A DNA stretch of 64,000 nucleotides from Ruminococcus sp. GTDB taxonomy: Bacteria > Bacillota > Clostridia > Oscillospirales > Acutalibacteraceae. A program made the position numbers and the translations under genes. This document shows, piece after piece, positions 26,201-33,811 of this stretch. Location of the stretch: assembly GCA_017416065.1 (NCBI GenBank), contig JAFQDM010000022.1:49460-113459 (forward strand), given 5' to 3'. Each line of letters opens with the position of its first letter. The first letter of the stretch is position 1. A model generated the notes under the pieces. That model searched no databases and was not told the DNA's origin. It worked only from the letters and a program-made list of their open reading frames with translations.

Positions 26201-29200
26201 TTCCTTGCCGATGTTGATGGGTGAACCGAGAGGAGTTGCCTTGTTCTGTGTAACGTCGCCCTCGTCGTCATCGTCAACCTTGTTCTCGTGCACGGTCAAA
26301 GCCAGCCACATACTGTATCTGGTGTCCATAAAGTCTGTGGGAGTGAAGGTAAAGCCTTCCTTCTCTGCATTCTCACCGTAAACGATGTCTGTCTTGTAGG
26401 GCATACCTATTCTGAAGGTGTTGTGACCGTTGTCCTGTTTATCGTTGTAAATGGCAACGTGGTTTTCTATACCCATATAGAACTCGGTTATATCGTCGGT
26501 CTGATTGTTACCATCGTTGATAACAAACTTATTGTAGCCTGCAGGAATAGTAAAGCTGTAGGTGCCGTCTTCGTTTTTCTCTGCTTTATTTCCGTTCCAT
26601 GTGGTTCCCTGATCCTTGCCGTTCTGGTCTGTATACCAATAATGAACGTATACGTCGCCCCAGGAGCTGGGTGCCTCTATGTGCAGCTCTGTCTCTGTAA
26701 GAGGTCTTGCATTTTTGTAGGTGTAATACTCAATTTTGTTTGTTGTGCCGAGAATCAGCTTAAGATCCTGAGTCTGCTCGCCTGCATTGTTGTTTACGAT
26801 ATATTTCGTTGCGCCGCTGGGTGCATCGATTCTGTAAACACCGTTTGAAACCTTTGTGGCTTCTTCTCCGGGCCATGCCGTTCCGACTGCCTGACCTGCA
26901 TCGTTAAAGAAGTAAACGTGTGCCTTGGTCCAGCTTGTGGGAACCGTTGCCTCAACTACGGTTTCGCCCTCGCCTGATTTAACGTTAACGTCAAACCAAG
27001 TCTCTACACCGGGAGTTATGGTCAGGTTGTGGGTCTGCTTTGCCATTGCCTGCTGACCGTCGTTGATGATTACGTTGGTAACATCAGCAGGGATTCCATC
27101 GATGTGATACAGTCCGTCTTCGCCCTTGGTCATGGCAAGTCCGGGCCAGTTGACACCTGTGGAGCTTCCGTTACTGTTCCAATAATAGATAGCCGCGCCT
27201 GTCCAGTCCTCGGGCACACTTGCATGCATAGAAACAGTTTCGTTTGAACGGGATGAGGTTGCACCGTAGTAAGAAACGCCTGTTTCCTCGTTGGTGCTCA
27301 GAATAGTGTCGTTTACCTCAAGCCAGGTTTCTGAGCCTGCATAAACCACCTGGTCAATGGTCTGCTTATCCTTATCTCCGTTATTAATGATGATGTTTGT
27401 AATATCTCCGGGGATCGCAAAGGTGTATTCTCCGTTCTCGTCTACCTCTACAACCTGGGTTCCGGGCCATACTGTAAGTCCGTTATCAAAAGCATCCCAG
27501 CAGTAGTAGTAAACGTCGCCCCAACCCTCGGGTACGGTTACGTGCACAATTCCGTCGGCCGTCTTGTATTCAACGGTTGCAAACAGCTTGCCTGCATCGT
27601 TGAGCTCACCGGGAATCTCTACCCAAACGTCCTGTCCTGTGTTCAGATGCAGGTCCACGGTCTGAATTCTTTCTTCCGTTGAGTCTGCATTTCCTTTGCT
27701 CACAATGATATGAGGAACGTTTCCGGGAATTGCCATCTCAAAGTTACCGTGGCTGGTCTGGGTCATCTTCTGACCGGGCCATGCGTTATTTCTGCCGTCG
27801 TCATACCAATAGTAAAGGTATATATCCTGCCAGGCAACGGGACAATCCACGTGAACCGTTACCGTACCTGATTCAGTAAGAGTGTACATCTGAGAGAACT
27901 CGTCGTAGTTGATCTTCTTACCCTCTTCAGGAATGGAAATATTTATGTTATAATAGCCGTCTTCGGTCTGGATCTTGTTATTCTGCGACAGATCCTGAGC
28001 CTCAAAGTCGATTCTGTTGAAGTCCGTACCCCGATCTGTAACGTTCAGGTAAGAAGGCTGCTTGCTTGTAGCACCCATAAGCAGTGCCTGGGTTCCACTC
28101 ATTGAGCCGTAAAGCTCGTCATTCTTAAAGAGCTCGCCCTTTACGTCAAGGTTCTCCGTTGACAGGCCGTAATCCAGAACATACTCGCTGTCCTCTACGT
28201 CAGCAACGATAATAAGCACTCGAACTATAGCGTAATCGCCAAGATTCATCGTCTTGACCTCGCCTGTGGTGTCGTACATATACATAAGGATAAAGAACTC
28301 GTAGATTCCCGTCTCGGGATAGCAGGTCTTGTATCCGTAGGTGCCGTCTGCGGCTCCGTATCCAAGCTCTACGTAGTCGTAATAGTCTGCGGGGACCTCG
28401 TTACCCATTCTGTCGCACAGCTTTGTGCCGAACTTGCTTATGTCGCCGCTTACCTTGTTGAAGAAGGCAAGGTAATCGTGGAGCATACTGCTCTCGTTAC
28501 CTGCCTCAGCAGAGGCATCGTCAAGCACTCTCTGCTTGGAGATATACAGGTCGTGGTCTGCCCACTGGTAGTAGGAAGGAATTGCAGTTACGTACACTCT
28601 GTGACGTGCTTCTGACTTCAAAGGTACGTTTGAGGGGTCGCTGGTATCAACTCTCTGAGTTGCGGAAACCTTAACCGTATTGTCAAACATTCCTGCATCT
28701 TCCTGATCCTTGGTCATTGTATAGTATATGCCCTTAAAGGTTACGTCTGCATCAACCCAAAGACCTGAGCCCTTCTGGGTCAGCTCCTCGTCAACGGTTT
28801 CATTGTCCGTCTTATCGCTCTGCAGGGTTGTAAGGAAGTTTTTAAGTGCCTGGTTATCTTCAAATTGAATTTCAAGTCCATCGTAGTAAATGTGGGTACC
28901 CGACCCGTCATCTACTTTTTTGTAGGAATCTCCGTCTTTAACGTAGTTACCGCCTGTGCCAACGTTTTCGTAGCCGGTAACGATAGCCGTCAGATCCTCT
29001 GCGTCAAGCCGTCCTCCGTGAGCATCCGTTACGTAGAAGCCGTTGATGTCGTCAAGTTCCGTGTCGTTTCCGTCACCCTTTACGTAAAGTCCGTCGGTAT
29101 ATGTAAGGTAAACTCCGATATCCTCATCCTCAAAGGTAAGGTTATAAAGCTTTGTGTTACCTGCGTTTGTAAGCTTGAAGTTGTACTCGATGGGATCGTC

Positions 29201-31753
29201 AGCATCAACGATTCCGCCGTACTCGATCTTCTTGCCGCCCTGGTATGCTGTCTTCTCTACACGCAGAGCAGGGTCGGTGATGTGCATGTTTGTAACAATA
29301 CGCATATTTGCGCCGTAGCCGTGACGCTCCATGTAGTAGAAGTCAAAGCTTGCAACCTCTCCGTCCTCAAGGTCAAGTGCGGTTGCACGGGCAACCTCTG
29401 CATCTGTGTAGTCAGAGGGGTTCTTGAGCACCTCGCGTGCCCAGTAAACGTAATCATTAACGTTAAATGCGCAGTTGGAGATGGAGTGACCGCCGCCCAG
29501 GTCAAGCACCAGCTGACCGTTGATGTACAGGTAAACGTCGTCGTCTCCTTCGAACTCAAAGAACAGCTCGTCTTCCTCGTGGAATACAAACTCACCGTTG
29601 GAAGCAAGAACGTAGTTGTAGTTTCTGTTTTTGTACGTACCGTACTCTGTGTCGTAGCTGCGCTTGCCGTCTTCTGCAAAATAATAAGAGTCAGTATCGC
29701 CTGCATACACACCCGTTGCATTTGTTACAGGCAGGAAAGGATAACGGGTAGTGGTGCTACTAGAACTATAGTAATAGAGGTCCTTTTCGTTTACGGTATT
29801 AAGCAAAATGGTTTTGGTTTCTTTGTCGTACTCAACCGCAGACTGGGTCTGAGCCTTGTACTGGTCCTGTGTTATTTTTTCGCTTTCAAGGTCTGCAAGA
29901 GATGCACCGTTGGAGAAGCCTCCGTCAAACACATATGCGTTTGTGCCGTTGTCAAGCTTTGCGCTGGAAAGCTGCAGATAGCGGTAGTCCGTCTGCTCCT
30001 GGTTGTAGGAATTGGCAACAAATATGTTGTTGAGCAGATAGTAAGCCGCGTCTATACAGGTATCAATATTTGGAGCAACCGTCATAAATGCACCCTTGAG
30101 CTTGTCTGCTTTTTCAAGGGTTTCGGCATAGGTACCCATCTTGGGTGCAGCTGCCTTGGTATTGCCGGTAAAGTATATATCCAGACAGTTTCTGAGTCCC
30201 TGAGCCAGGTCGTTTGCTACCTTATTGCCGTTTGCATCCTCTGAGTAGCCGAACTGATCCCAGTTCTTAACACCTGCAACGTAGTTGTAGTTGTTGTATC
30301 CGTTTGAAGCCTTTTGGGGGATTACCAGAGTTTTGCTGAGAACGTCTGCAAGATACTCAACAGTTTCCTGACGGTACTGGGGTGTGCCGTCTGCACCAAG
30401 CTGTCCTTCAAGAAGACCTGCGGTCCAAACTCCCTTGGTACCCTTTGTAAGCAGATTATAGCCGTCAAACTCCATCTCAGACATATCAAAGCTTGTAGCA
30501 CCAGGGTACTTTGTCTGATATGCCGTGGAGCTCATATACGTCTTCGGCATCATATAATATATGTAGTTTGAGTTGCCGATCTCGCTGCCCGTACCGTTGT
30601 ATCTGCCTGTGGTGGAATCCTTGCCGTTCAGTCGCTTTGAGTTGTAGGTAGAGGCAGAGGAATAGTACTCAGGCAAGCGGTAGCCGATGCTGTGAGTATA
30701 ATATCCTGCGTAATTTCCGCCGTTTGTAGAAGTCAGAGCATTACCGCCGCCTATGTTCCAAGCCGCACCGTTGGAGGGATGAAGCATACCGAAGGCATCG
30801 TTGCAGATACCGTTCCAGTATGTGCCGCTTACATATTCACCCGGCTCTTTGATAAATTCAAGACAGTTTTCGCCGAACTTCTGTGCTTCGGCCTTTGTGC
30901 TGAAATACGCAATATGAGAAAGGTCAAAGTAGTCACTATCTGAATCTATTCCCAGTCTGATGTAAACAGACTTGATACCGTCTGACCCCATACCCGACCA
31001 GTTTCCGGAACCTGTATTCTCGTATATGTCAATAACCGCGCACTTCCATGTGCTGGAATTACCCACGATTGATCCGTTTACATCTAAAACATTATCGTTT
31101 TTGCTAAGCTGCCTCCAACTACCACCACCGGTAGTTGTAGACGTATTAAAGCCGATTATATTAACACCGTTTGCATTGCTAAGTCCGCTTGCACGATAAA
31201 CAATAGCTATATAACGAACAGAATCTCTTGCTTGCGTACTGCTGAAGTTGGTGATCATACAGTTTTTGTAGCCTGTATCGTAGCTACCATCCCAGGTAAT
31301 ACGCATATACTGAGGACTTGTATAATCAACTGCCGCCTTTTTGGTCTTTACATATGTATAGTCCTCACCATCGTATGCAGTATTTACACTGTCAACGTAT
31401 GTGTAGTCTGCTGTAAAGTCATGACCCAACGCAATAGTAGGCATAGGTTTACCCAGCACGTACTGTCCTGCGTAGTCCTCAGACGTACCCTTATTGGAAG
31501 AATAAAGAATTGAAGAGTCGTTCTGTGCAAACTCAAACAGCATACCGTCTGCAAGATAATCGTATATCTTGATAGGCCAGTTGATGATGCCGTTTTCGTT
31601 CAGGGTGCTCTCGTCAATGCCTGTTGTGCCTGCCGCGTCACCCGTAGCAATGTCAAGCTTTGCCGCTAAGGTGCTCAGAGGAAGCAGCGAAGCAACCATA
31701 ACGAACACCAGCACAAAGGCAATAACTCTTCTGCCGAATTTTGATTTTTTCAT
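20207..31753 (-). CDS. Giant secreted multidomain GH20 protein with fibro-slime, CBM26-like and discoidin modules
   Basis: 3848 residues. Signal peptide MKKSKFGRRVIAFVLVFVMV through STLAA. Approximate modules: unknown N-terminal region 35-680; fibro-slime/PA14-like domain 690-825 (DDVYLYINGQLVLDLGGGHS); five tandem CBM26-like starch-binding modules 1295-1767, each with a WPG/WNG motif and a VIINNG-type strand; a beta domain 1865-2040; an F5/8-type (discoidin/CBM32) domain 2053-2213; GH20 accessory plus catalytic domain 2480-3055 with HLDVARKYLTKDW and the catalytic Asp-Glu pair in NIGGDEVG near residue 2828; InlB/Flg_new-type beta repeats 3090-3400; three more CBM26-like modules 3420-3726; final beta domain. 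GH20 enzymes remove beta-N-acetylhexosamine. No dockerin or LPXTG anchor is seen. It is monocistronic. Confidence 0.88.
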   Translation of the reverse strand: MKKSKFGRRVIAFVLVFVMVASLLPLSTLAAKLDIATGDAAGTTGIDESTLNENGIINWPIKIYDYLADGMLFEFAQNDSSILYSSNKGTSEDYAGQYVLGKPMPTIALGHDFTADYTYVDSVNTAYDGEDYTYVKTKKAAVDYTSPQYMRITWDGSYDTGYKNCMITNFSSTQARDSVRYIAIVYRASGLSNANGVNIIGFNTSTTTGGGSWRQLSKNDNVLDVNGSIVGNSSTWKCAVIDIYENTGSGNWSGMGSDGIKSVYIRLGIDSDSDYFDLSHIAYFSTKAEAQKFGENCLEFIKEPGEYVSGTYWNGICNDAFGMLHPSNGAAWNIGGGNALTSTNGGNYAGYYTHSIGYRLPEYYSSASTYNSKRLNGKDSTTGRYNGTGSEIGNSNYIYYMMPKTYMSSTAYQTKYPGATSFDMSEMEFDGYNLLTKGTKGVWTAGLLEGQLGADGTPQYRQETVEYLADVLSKTLVIPQKASNGYNNYNYVAGVKNWDQFGYSEDANGNKVANDLAQGLRNCLDIYFTGNTKAAAPKMGTYAETLEKADKLKGAFMTVAPNIDTCIDAAYYLLNNIFVANSYNQEQTDYRYLQLSSAKLDNGTNAYVFDGGFSNGASLADLESEKITQDQYKAQTQSAVEYDKETKTILLNTVNEKDLYYYSSSSTTTRYPFLPVTNATGVYAGDTDSYYFAEDGKRSYDTEYGTYKNRNYNYVLASNGEFVFHEEDELFFEFEGDDDVYLYINGQLVLDLGGGHSISNCAFNVNDYVYWAREVLKNPSDYTDAEVARATALDLEDGEVASFDFYYMERHGYGANMRIVTNMHITDPALRVEKTAYQGGKKIEYGGIVDADDPIEYNFKLTNAGNTKLYNLTFEDEDIGVYLTYTDGLYVKGDGNDTELDDINGFYVTDAHGGRLDAEDLTAIVTGYENVGTGGNYVKDGDSYKKVDDGSGTHIYYDGLEIQFEDNQALKNFLTTLQSDKTDNETVDEELTQKGSGLWVDADVTFKGIYYTMTKDQEDAGMFDNTVKVSATQRVDTSDPSNVPLKSEARHRVYVTAIPSYYQWADHDLYISKQRVLDDASAEAGNESSMLHDYLAFFNKVSGDISKFGTKLCDRMGNEVPADYYDYVELGYGAADGTYGYKTCYPETGIYEFFILMYMYDTTGEVKTMNLGDYAIVRVLIIVADVEDSEYVLDYGLSTENLDVKGELFKNDELYGSMSGTQALLMGATSKQPSYLNVTDRGTDFNRIDFEAQDLSQNNKIQTEDGYYNINISIPEEGKKINYDEFSQMYTLTESGTVTVHVDCPVAWQDIYLYYWYDDGRNNAWPGQKMTQTSHGNFEMAIPGNVPHIIVSKGNADSTEERIQTVDLHLNTGQDVWVEIPGELNDAGKLFATVEYKTADGIVHVTVPEGWGDVYYYCWDAFDNGLTVWPGTQVVEVDENGEYTFAIPGDITNIIINNGDKDKQTIDQVVYAGSETWLEVNDTILSTNEETGVSYYGATSSRSNETVSMHASVPEDWTGAAIYYWNSNGSSTGVNWPGLAMTKGEDGLYHIDGIPADVTNVIINDGQQAMAKQTHNLTITPGVETWFDVNVKSGEGETVVEATVPTSWTKAHVYFFNDAGQAVGTAWPGEEATKVSNGVYRIDAPSGATKYIVNNNAGEQTQDLKLILGTTNKIEYYTYKNARPLTETELHIEAPSSWGDVYVHYWYTDQNGKDQGTTWNGNKAEKNEDGTYSFTIPAGYNKFVINDGNNQTDDITEFYMGIENHVAIYNDKQDNGHNTFRIGMPYKTDIVYGENAEKEGFTFTPTDFMDTRYSMWLALTVHENKVDDDDEGDVTQNKATPLGSPINIGKEVQMFKKVTVLPANVVYYEDDFAGIKYSSDTTNVFTHYGEGSGSLTQNIDQNQQYGQDEVYQGSENDEITGNSLTKLEVKDNKEFASFEFTGTGFEIIGHTHATESASMRVVVKDENGNVVGEKIVITEFDKDGDDKGTESIESVPLIRFSGLAYGKYTVSINGVPVYDWSQWDGEHRPPTKKACICVDGVRIYQPLNNSDSDGKNLALGQKHDAVSYPESPYTANLTDGKHETTLVDSEWFGFKNTGDANTGNINPNNNNRAVFTLNLECEAAINTIRLHHYKGSNSAGIGTFEYINVYYSVDGSTFTYLQTINPDTTQTAPYWATLDISSAPVNAKYIKFAIGGAKGTLALINEIEVYGTEVPTPGRDDAYLDTENGASFTEIRNLVAERQAFAIKYDDVDGLSVSGGTNTWIENRNNVVPTDRGKSWTNNTVNSVADYLLAGPNNELYMIESTDEEKSAVAFYVTEDDELAVHNMQIAMRGLDYGAFTGSKETGLLNAEIQYGAMVDGELVWKPLTTLTASTEQYYTIPYTECPYDKDNNRYQVVLRVADSDVTGMASFTTIKLKGLELNTLNTSEVPDVPVITYVDEINNTIIDNNGNTIENGKFTPFLQLAEQMQAQVMMFSAGNGSAPAGVDTSALGVLYDSFTADSSSDFVLTENSKIFIVTATETKPSAEVIETAQLVQSQFAADKLPSDKPMEVVWGLEKYASQGDILIYANASGYGAEEFKLEVTDRAKVYAADDNGLLYGLNTLQKHFRNAKSNAIEGFTLRDMPDTLERTVHLDVARKYLTKDWINNYIKEMSWMGYNALELHFSEDGGFRADFWDPEYFTSANGNDFSWVVGSRTQYWVKDPYKTDPDAGKYLTAAELIEIFNVAKQYNIEIIPSFDTPAHVDWLTWNHYNNYSAKGLTNSFNYNGTTYTLPTYLNYRTTSTSDSRWACLNLGNDTIQKFCFALYKDIADFFTQYAGSTKFNIGGDEVGLTTTDTWNYATFYTYVNNLNTLLNNEGYTVRMYNDFLDRSTYINQLPSGTTLPALASNIEIVYWTADGAVQPASNFYNQNRKMYNGMNYWTYYVLRIADASSVGTANKGRDARDPNNTWWSFYRNQEDHIYNEWNPTLMSAYNATKYTIWDDQLAGGYFMVWNDYAALNTEVEMWNGVYDKTGVSGTASNYYSLMERMWSSAVKQWKWGIHNNLTFANYETLRDTLGFFPGYVATTSGSYANACVLPASTAVSDQAYRTSYTVTFKNYDGKVLDTQQVRDNTAAVAPADPTRASDVWYDYTFSGWDTDFSNITADTVVTATYSSSATTAGKIGYLEVKVSGGTNFNMSFGENDLKPMGTEYVNPSMEFGVKVTVSAETTNGNNFIGWMDAKSGNMLTTALTYTFYTSGNEVLVALFDTDLQGKGTVTFRNDKTNQVVDIQYYSASDTIVFPEGVAHPGYAFAGWSLSEEEIKSRLSEGKDVTVVTQWNVNDVYFDITVKGGTVTYSEGEYDGKYVGYKGTTIKADKAPTGKMFAYWADEDGTVLSYEEEYKFYPYRDAVITAHYISTTTFGVDIVGTKAEEPEAQSEAADTFKVYFENNWLWTEIYIYYWGVDGAPGWRGVPMNFFENNGTYDVYSYDVPTGITGMIISGIKNDGSGAVDQTPDITEFVDGRQYSMTWNDGNAVNIDDSRVNTSGGGNEDDPETEIQYNTLYLYASEDWKSDGAWFAVYAWNTNNKDENIWAKLTHVNGNVYTVQLPVKYSGFTFTRMNPASEDLSWDNRWNQTPDMTVAPTDEKNMFVLKPGWDGTGTIENMNTVYFVNDRNWDKVLVTYTDANGTYEVEATVTEEDENGNDLYSMLIPENVQKITFSNGTDEYVFTANSAVADKSIFGLVVKDNAVQHDVATSVGMDTTSTADSNTVVFSWEVPEETGYTFVNAGLLLVKEEDYIKSNFVTGTIDSDVIQFVPAKKYQTSSGFHSVTLPYVQAGDAWIACSFVQYRDEQGVLRTKYSKQITGKK

Positions 31754-31856
31754 GATATTTTCTCCTTTCGTGGGGACTTTCTCTTGTCTTACAACTCAAA
31801 AGAAAGAGAAAAATATATGTGAATACAGTATAAAAGTATACTATAGAATTTCCTAA

Positions 31857-32086
31857 GGCTCCTTTGGGGGAGCTGTCACCGCAGGTGAATGAGGGAGTGT
31901 GGCTCCTCCTTTGGGGGAGCTGTCACCGCAGGTGAATGAGGGAGTATGGCTCCTCCTTTGGGGGAGCTGTCACCGAAGGTGACTGAGGGAGTATGGCTCC
32001 TCCTTTGGGGGAGCTGTCACCGAAGGTGACTGAGGGAGTGTGGCTCCTCCTTTGGGGGAGCTGTCACCGTAGGTGACTGAGGGAGT
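31857..32086. repeat. Five tandem copies of a 47-bp repeat
   Basis: Copies begin at 31857 (44 bp, three bases short), 31901, 31948, 31995 and 32042, with exact 47-base spacing. Each unit contains two potential hairpins: GCTCC...GGAGC around a T/G-run, and GTCACC-N3-GGTGA(C). Variation is concentrated in the hairpin loop (gc/ga/gt) and a following A/C. The last copy supplies the 3' end and stop codon of the DUF559 ORF, so array and gene appear to be one element. Confidence 0.9.
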
Positions 32087-32432
32087 CCCTCACAATAAAA
32101 TCTATATAGTCGCACACACCGCGAAAATTCTCATCTATCTGCCGATTCGTAAACCTGATAACCTTTAAATCATAACCTTTAAGTATTTTTGTACGAAATT
32201 CGTCTTTGCCGATTGCATCTTCTGTGTAGTGCTGCGAACCATCTATTTCTATAACAAGCTTGGCTTTATGACAATAAAAATCCGCAATAAAATTATCTAT
32301 AGCTTTTTGTCTTTGAAACCTGATCTCATATTTTGACAGAAAGTCGTACCACAGATGCTTTTCCTGACGGGTCGCATTCTTACGCAGATTCTGCGCAAGT
32401 TTAATGTTTCTTCCGTTATATTGCAGTGGCAT
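32064..32432 (-). CDS. DUF559-type endonuclease-like protein (Vsr-related fold)
   Basis: 122 residues; the start follows GGAGT. The family pattern RKNATRQEKHLWYDFL.., QKAIDNFIADFYC, LVIEIDGSQHY and KVIRFTNRQID marks a DUF559 domain of the PD-(D/E)XK nuclease superfamily; likely active-site residues are Asp51, Glu62 and Asp64, with His68 following. It is a stand-alone domain with no methylase nearby. The stop lies inside the fifth 47-bp repeat, and the upstream flank (32433-32486) carries further inverted repeats, so it looks like the only gene of a small mobile or repeat-associated element. Confidence 0.8.
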   Translation of the reverse strand: MPLQYNGRNIKLAQNLRKNATRQEKHLWYDFLSKYEIRFQRQKAIDNFIADFYCHKAKLVIEIDGSQHYTEDAIGKDEFRTKILKGYDLKVIRFTNRQIDENFRGVCDYIDFIVRDSLSHLR

Positions 32433-32486
32433 ATTTTACTCCTTCCGTCACGGCTTTCGCCGTGCCACCTCCCTCAAGAGGGAGGC
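32433..32486. repeat. Nested hairpins at the other edge of the DUF559 element
   Basis: ACGGC-TTTC-GCCGT (about 32451-32464) and CCTCCCTC-AA-GAGGGAGG (about 32468-32485) lie back to back between the DUF559 start and the lipoprotein stop codon. The GAGGGAGG arm echoes the TGAGGGAG of the 47-bp repeats, so the element ends in related sequences on both sides. Confidence 0.7.
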
Positions 32487-33200
32487 TCAAGACTCCTCCC
32501 GGAAGCTGTACCTGACAATCTTTGAAGTTTCGGAAAAATGTCCCGAAGCTTTTTCGAGCTCTTCTCCGGGTGCCAGGGTATCAAAGCTTATCATATAAGT
32601 GATTCCTCCCAGAAACGCTCCATCGTCCGCCGTGTTTTTATAGTAAACACACACGTCATTCAGCGTCTGTTCAGAAATATTGGTTACCGTCAGAACGTTA
32701 TCCTTGCTCTCAGTCTTCAGCTTATCCGTTGCAAGCACCGCATCCTCCTTAAAGGCGCTGGTGCAATCTTCAAACTCAAAGGAGCTTTTGCCGTCAGGCT
32801 TAAACTTGCCTGCTTCCATAACCCAGCACCTTTGCCCTGCAGGAAGACCCGTCACAAGGAAGGTAGCTGTTTCATCGCCGTATTTATACTTAACCGTTGC
32901 TCTGTCAAGAAAAGCCTCGGACCGATTCTCCACAAGAATTGCCGCTACATCTTCAACCTTTTCATTCTTGCCGTCTTCTACATAAGCTCCGCTGAAGGTA
33001 TTGAACTCCAGGCAGTAAAGATCCGCAGAGGATGCCTTTGGGGCTTCGATTACAGTTTCCGGGTCGGTTGTTGCCGTCGAACCTTCTGCTCCCGTGCCGC
33101 CTTGAGCACAGCCTGCAAGGTTTAGAGACATTACAAACGTCAATGCCAGAGCGCAGAATGCTCCGAACCTTTTTCTGTATAAGCCCTTTTCTTTGCTCAA
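32487..33200 (-). CDS. Secreted lipoprotein of unknown function
   Basis: 237 residues starting at a TTG (33200), 9 bases after GGAGG. Signal peptide with lipobox LAGC (residues about 29-31 before the Cys), then a Gly/Thr-rich linker and a beta-rich domain (AILVENRSEAFLDRATVKYKYGDETATFLVTGLPAGQRCWVMEAGKF is replaced here by its key pieces ENRSE, KYGDE and LPAGQ) that resembles surface proteins with FxLYD-like extracellular domains (ISEQTLNDVCVYYKN, GGITYMISFDTLAPGEE). Function unknown. Its stop codon abuts the repeat element, and it is divergent from the RiPP-like cluster, so a link with that cluster is possible but unproven. Confidence 0.75.
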   Translation of the reverse strand: MSKEKGLYRKRFGAFCALALTFVMSLNLAGCAQGGTGAEGSTATTDPETVIEAPKASSADLYCLEFNTFSGAYVEDGKNEKVEDVAAILVENRSEAFLDRATVKYKYGDETATFLVTGLPAGQRCWVMEAGKFKPDGKSSFEFEDCTSAFKEDAVLATDKLKTESKDNVLTVTNISEQTLNDVCVYYKNTADDGAFLGGITYMISFDTLAPGEELEKASGHFSETSKIVRYSFREES

Positions 33201-33385
33201 TGTCTTTCACCTCCGACAGATACACTTTGTTTGAACGAAAAATCCATTATGTTTATATACATTAATATGCGACATCTATACATCATAAATTATACCACTG
33301 CACTCACCCTCAGTCAACAACAATATAATCAAAAATAGTAACAATAAATGTGACAATATTGTGATATTTTTCTTCAAAAAAGCAC

Positions 33386-33414
33386 TTGCTTTTTAAAAAA
33401 ACCGCGTTTATAAT
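33386..33414 (+). promoter_or_regulatory. Proposed promoter of the RiPP-like operon
   Basis: TTGCTT (33386-33391), 17-base spacer, TATAAT (33409-33414). The -10 box is perfect, the -35 weak. Confidence 0.55.
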
Positions 33415-33437
33415 ATAAGTTGATTATATATAGGCTT

Positions 33438-33488
33438 GATTTGTCCAAGAATACCTTGGCGCAGAAATTGCTTTTAAAGGCGCAAATC
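33438..33488 (+). promoter_or_regulatory. Possible structured leader of the RiPP-like operon
   Basis: GATTTG (33438-33443) can pair with CAAATC (33483-33488), enclosing a CCAAG/CTTGG hairpin (33445-33459). It ends 20 bases before the PqqD-like start codon. It does not match a riboswitch I know. Confidence 0.3.
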
Positions 33489-33508
33489 ATATTTTCAGGA
33501 GGGCAATT

Positions 33509-33778
33509 ATGCATATTGTACCCGGCTTTATTCTCCGCGAGGTCGCAGGGGAAATCATAGCCATTCCCTCCGGAGAGGCTGCAGCCTCTCTCAGCGGTCT
33601 TGTTGCGCTCAACTCAAGCGGCAAGCTTCTCTTTGATCTGCTGCAAAGTGAGCAAACAGAACAAAGCCTCACACAAGCTATGCTGGAGGCTTACGATATT
33701 GACTGCGCCACGGCACAGGCAGATGTGCAGGAATTCCTTGAGGTTTTCCGCAAAAGCGGAATCCTTGTTGAAGACTGA
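33509..33778 (+). CDS. PqqD-like RiPP recognition element protein
   Basis: 89 residues, the normal size of stand-alone PqqD proteins. The sequence follows the family plan: FILREVAGEIIAIPSGEAAA (beta strands), LVALNSSGKLLFDLLQ (the NxxGxxIWxLL-like block) and the helical ADVQEFLEVFRKSGILVED end. PqqD-type proteins bind the leader peptide of a ribosomal peptide and present it to a modifying enzyme, typically a radical SAM protein. The start follows AGGAGG. It is first of four genes in a tight plus-strand operon. Confidence 0.9.
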   Translation: MHIVPGFILREVAGEIIAIPSGEAAASLSGLVALNSSGKLLFDLLQSEQTEQSLTQAMLEAYDIDCATAQADVQEFLEVFRKSGILVED

Positions 33779-33811
33779 ACACAAATCTTTCAGGAAGGTA
33801 GGTTGAACGAT

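Larger units (their letters stand above)
33201..33508. other. Divergent region between the lipoprotein and the RiPP-like cluster
   Basis: About 308 bases, very AT-rich on the left. A plus-strand promoter is proposed at 33386-33414 and a foldable leader at 33438-33488. No ORF is supported in the rest. Confidence 0.5.

Noticed and set aside
28865-30244. Long 459-residue plus-strand open frame
   Set aside because: It lies wholly within the GH20 gene on the other strand; its Val/Cys-rich product is an antisense shadow without a ribosome site.
31500-31753. Sortase or dockerin anchoring of the giant GH20 protein
   Set aside because: Neither LPXTG nor dockerin repeats are seen at the C-terminus (ends YSKQITGKK), and the N-terminus is a plain signal peptide.
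31857-32086. CRISPR array
   Set aside because: The 47-bp units are contiguous with no variable spacers and no cas genes nearby; it is a plain tandem repeat.
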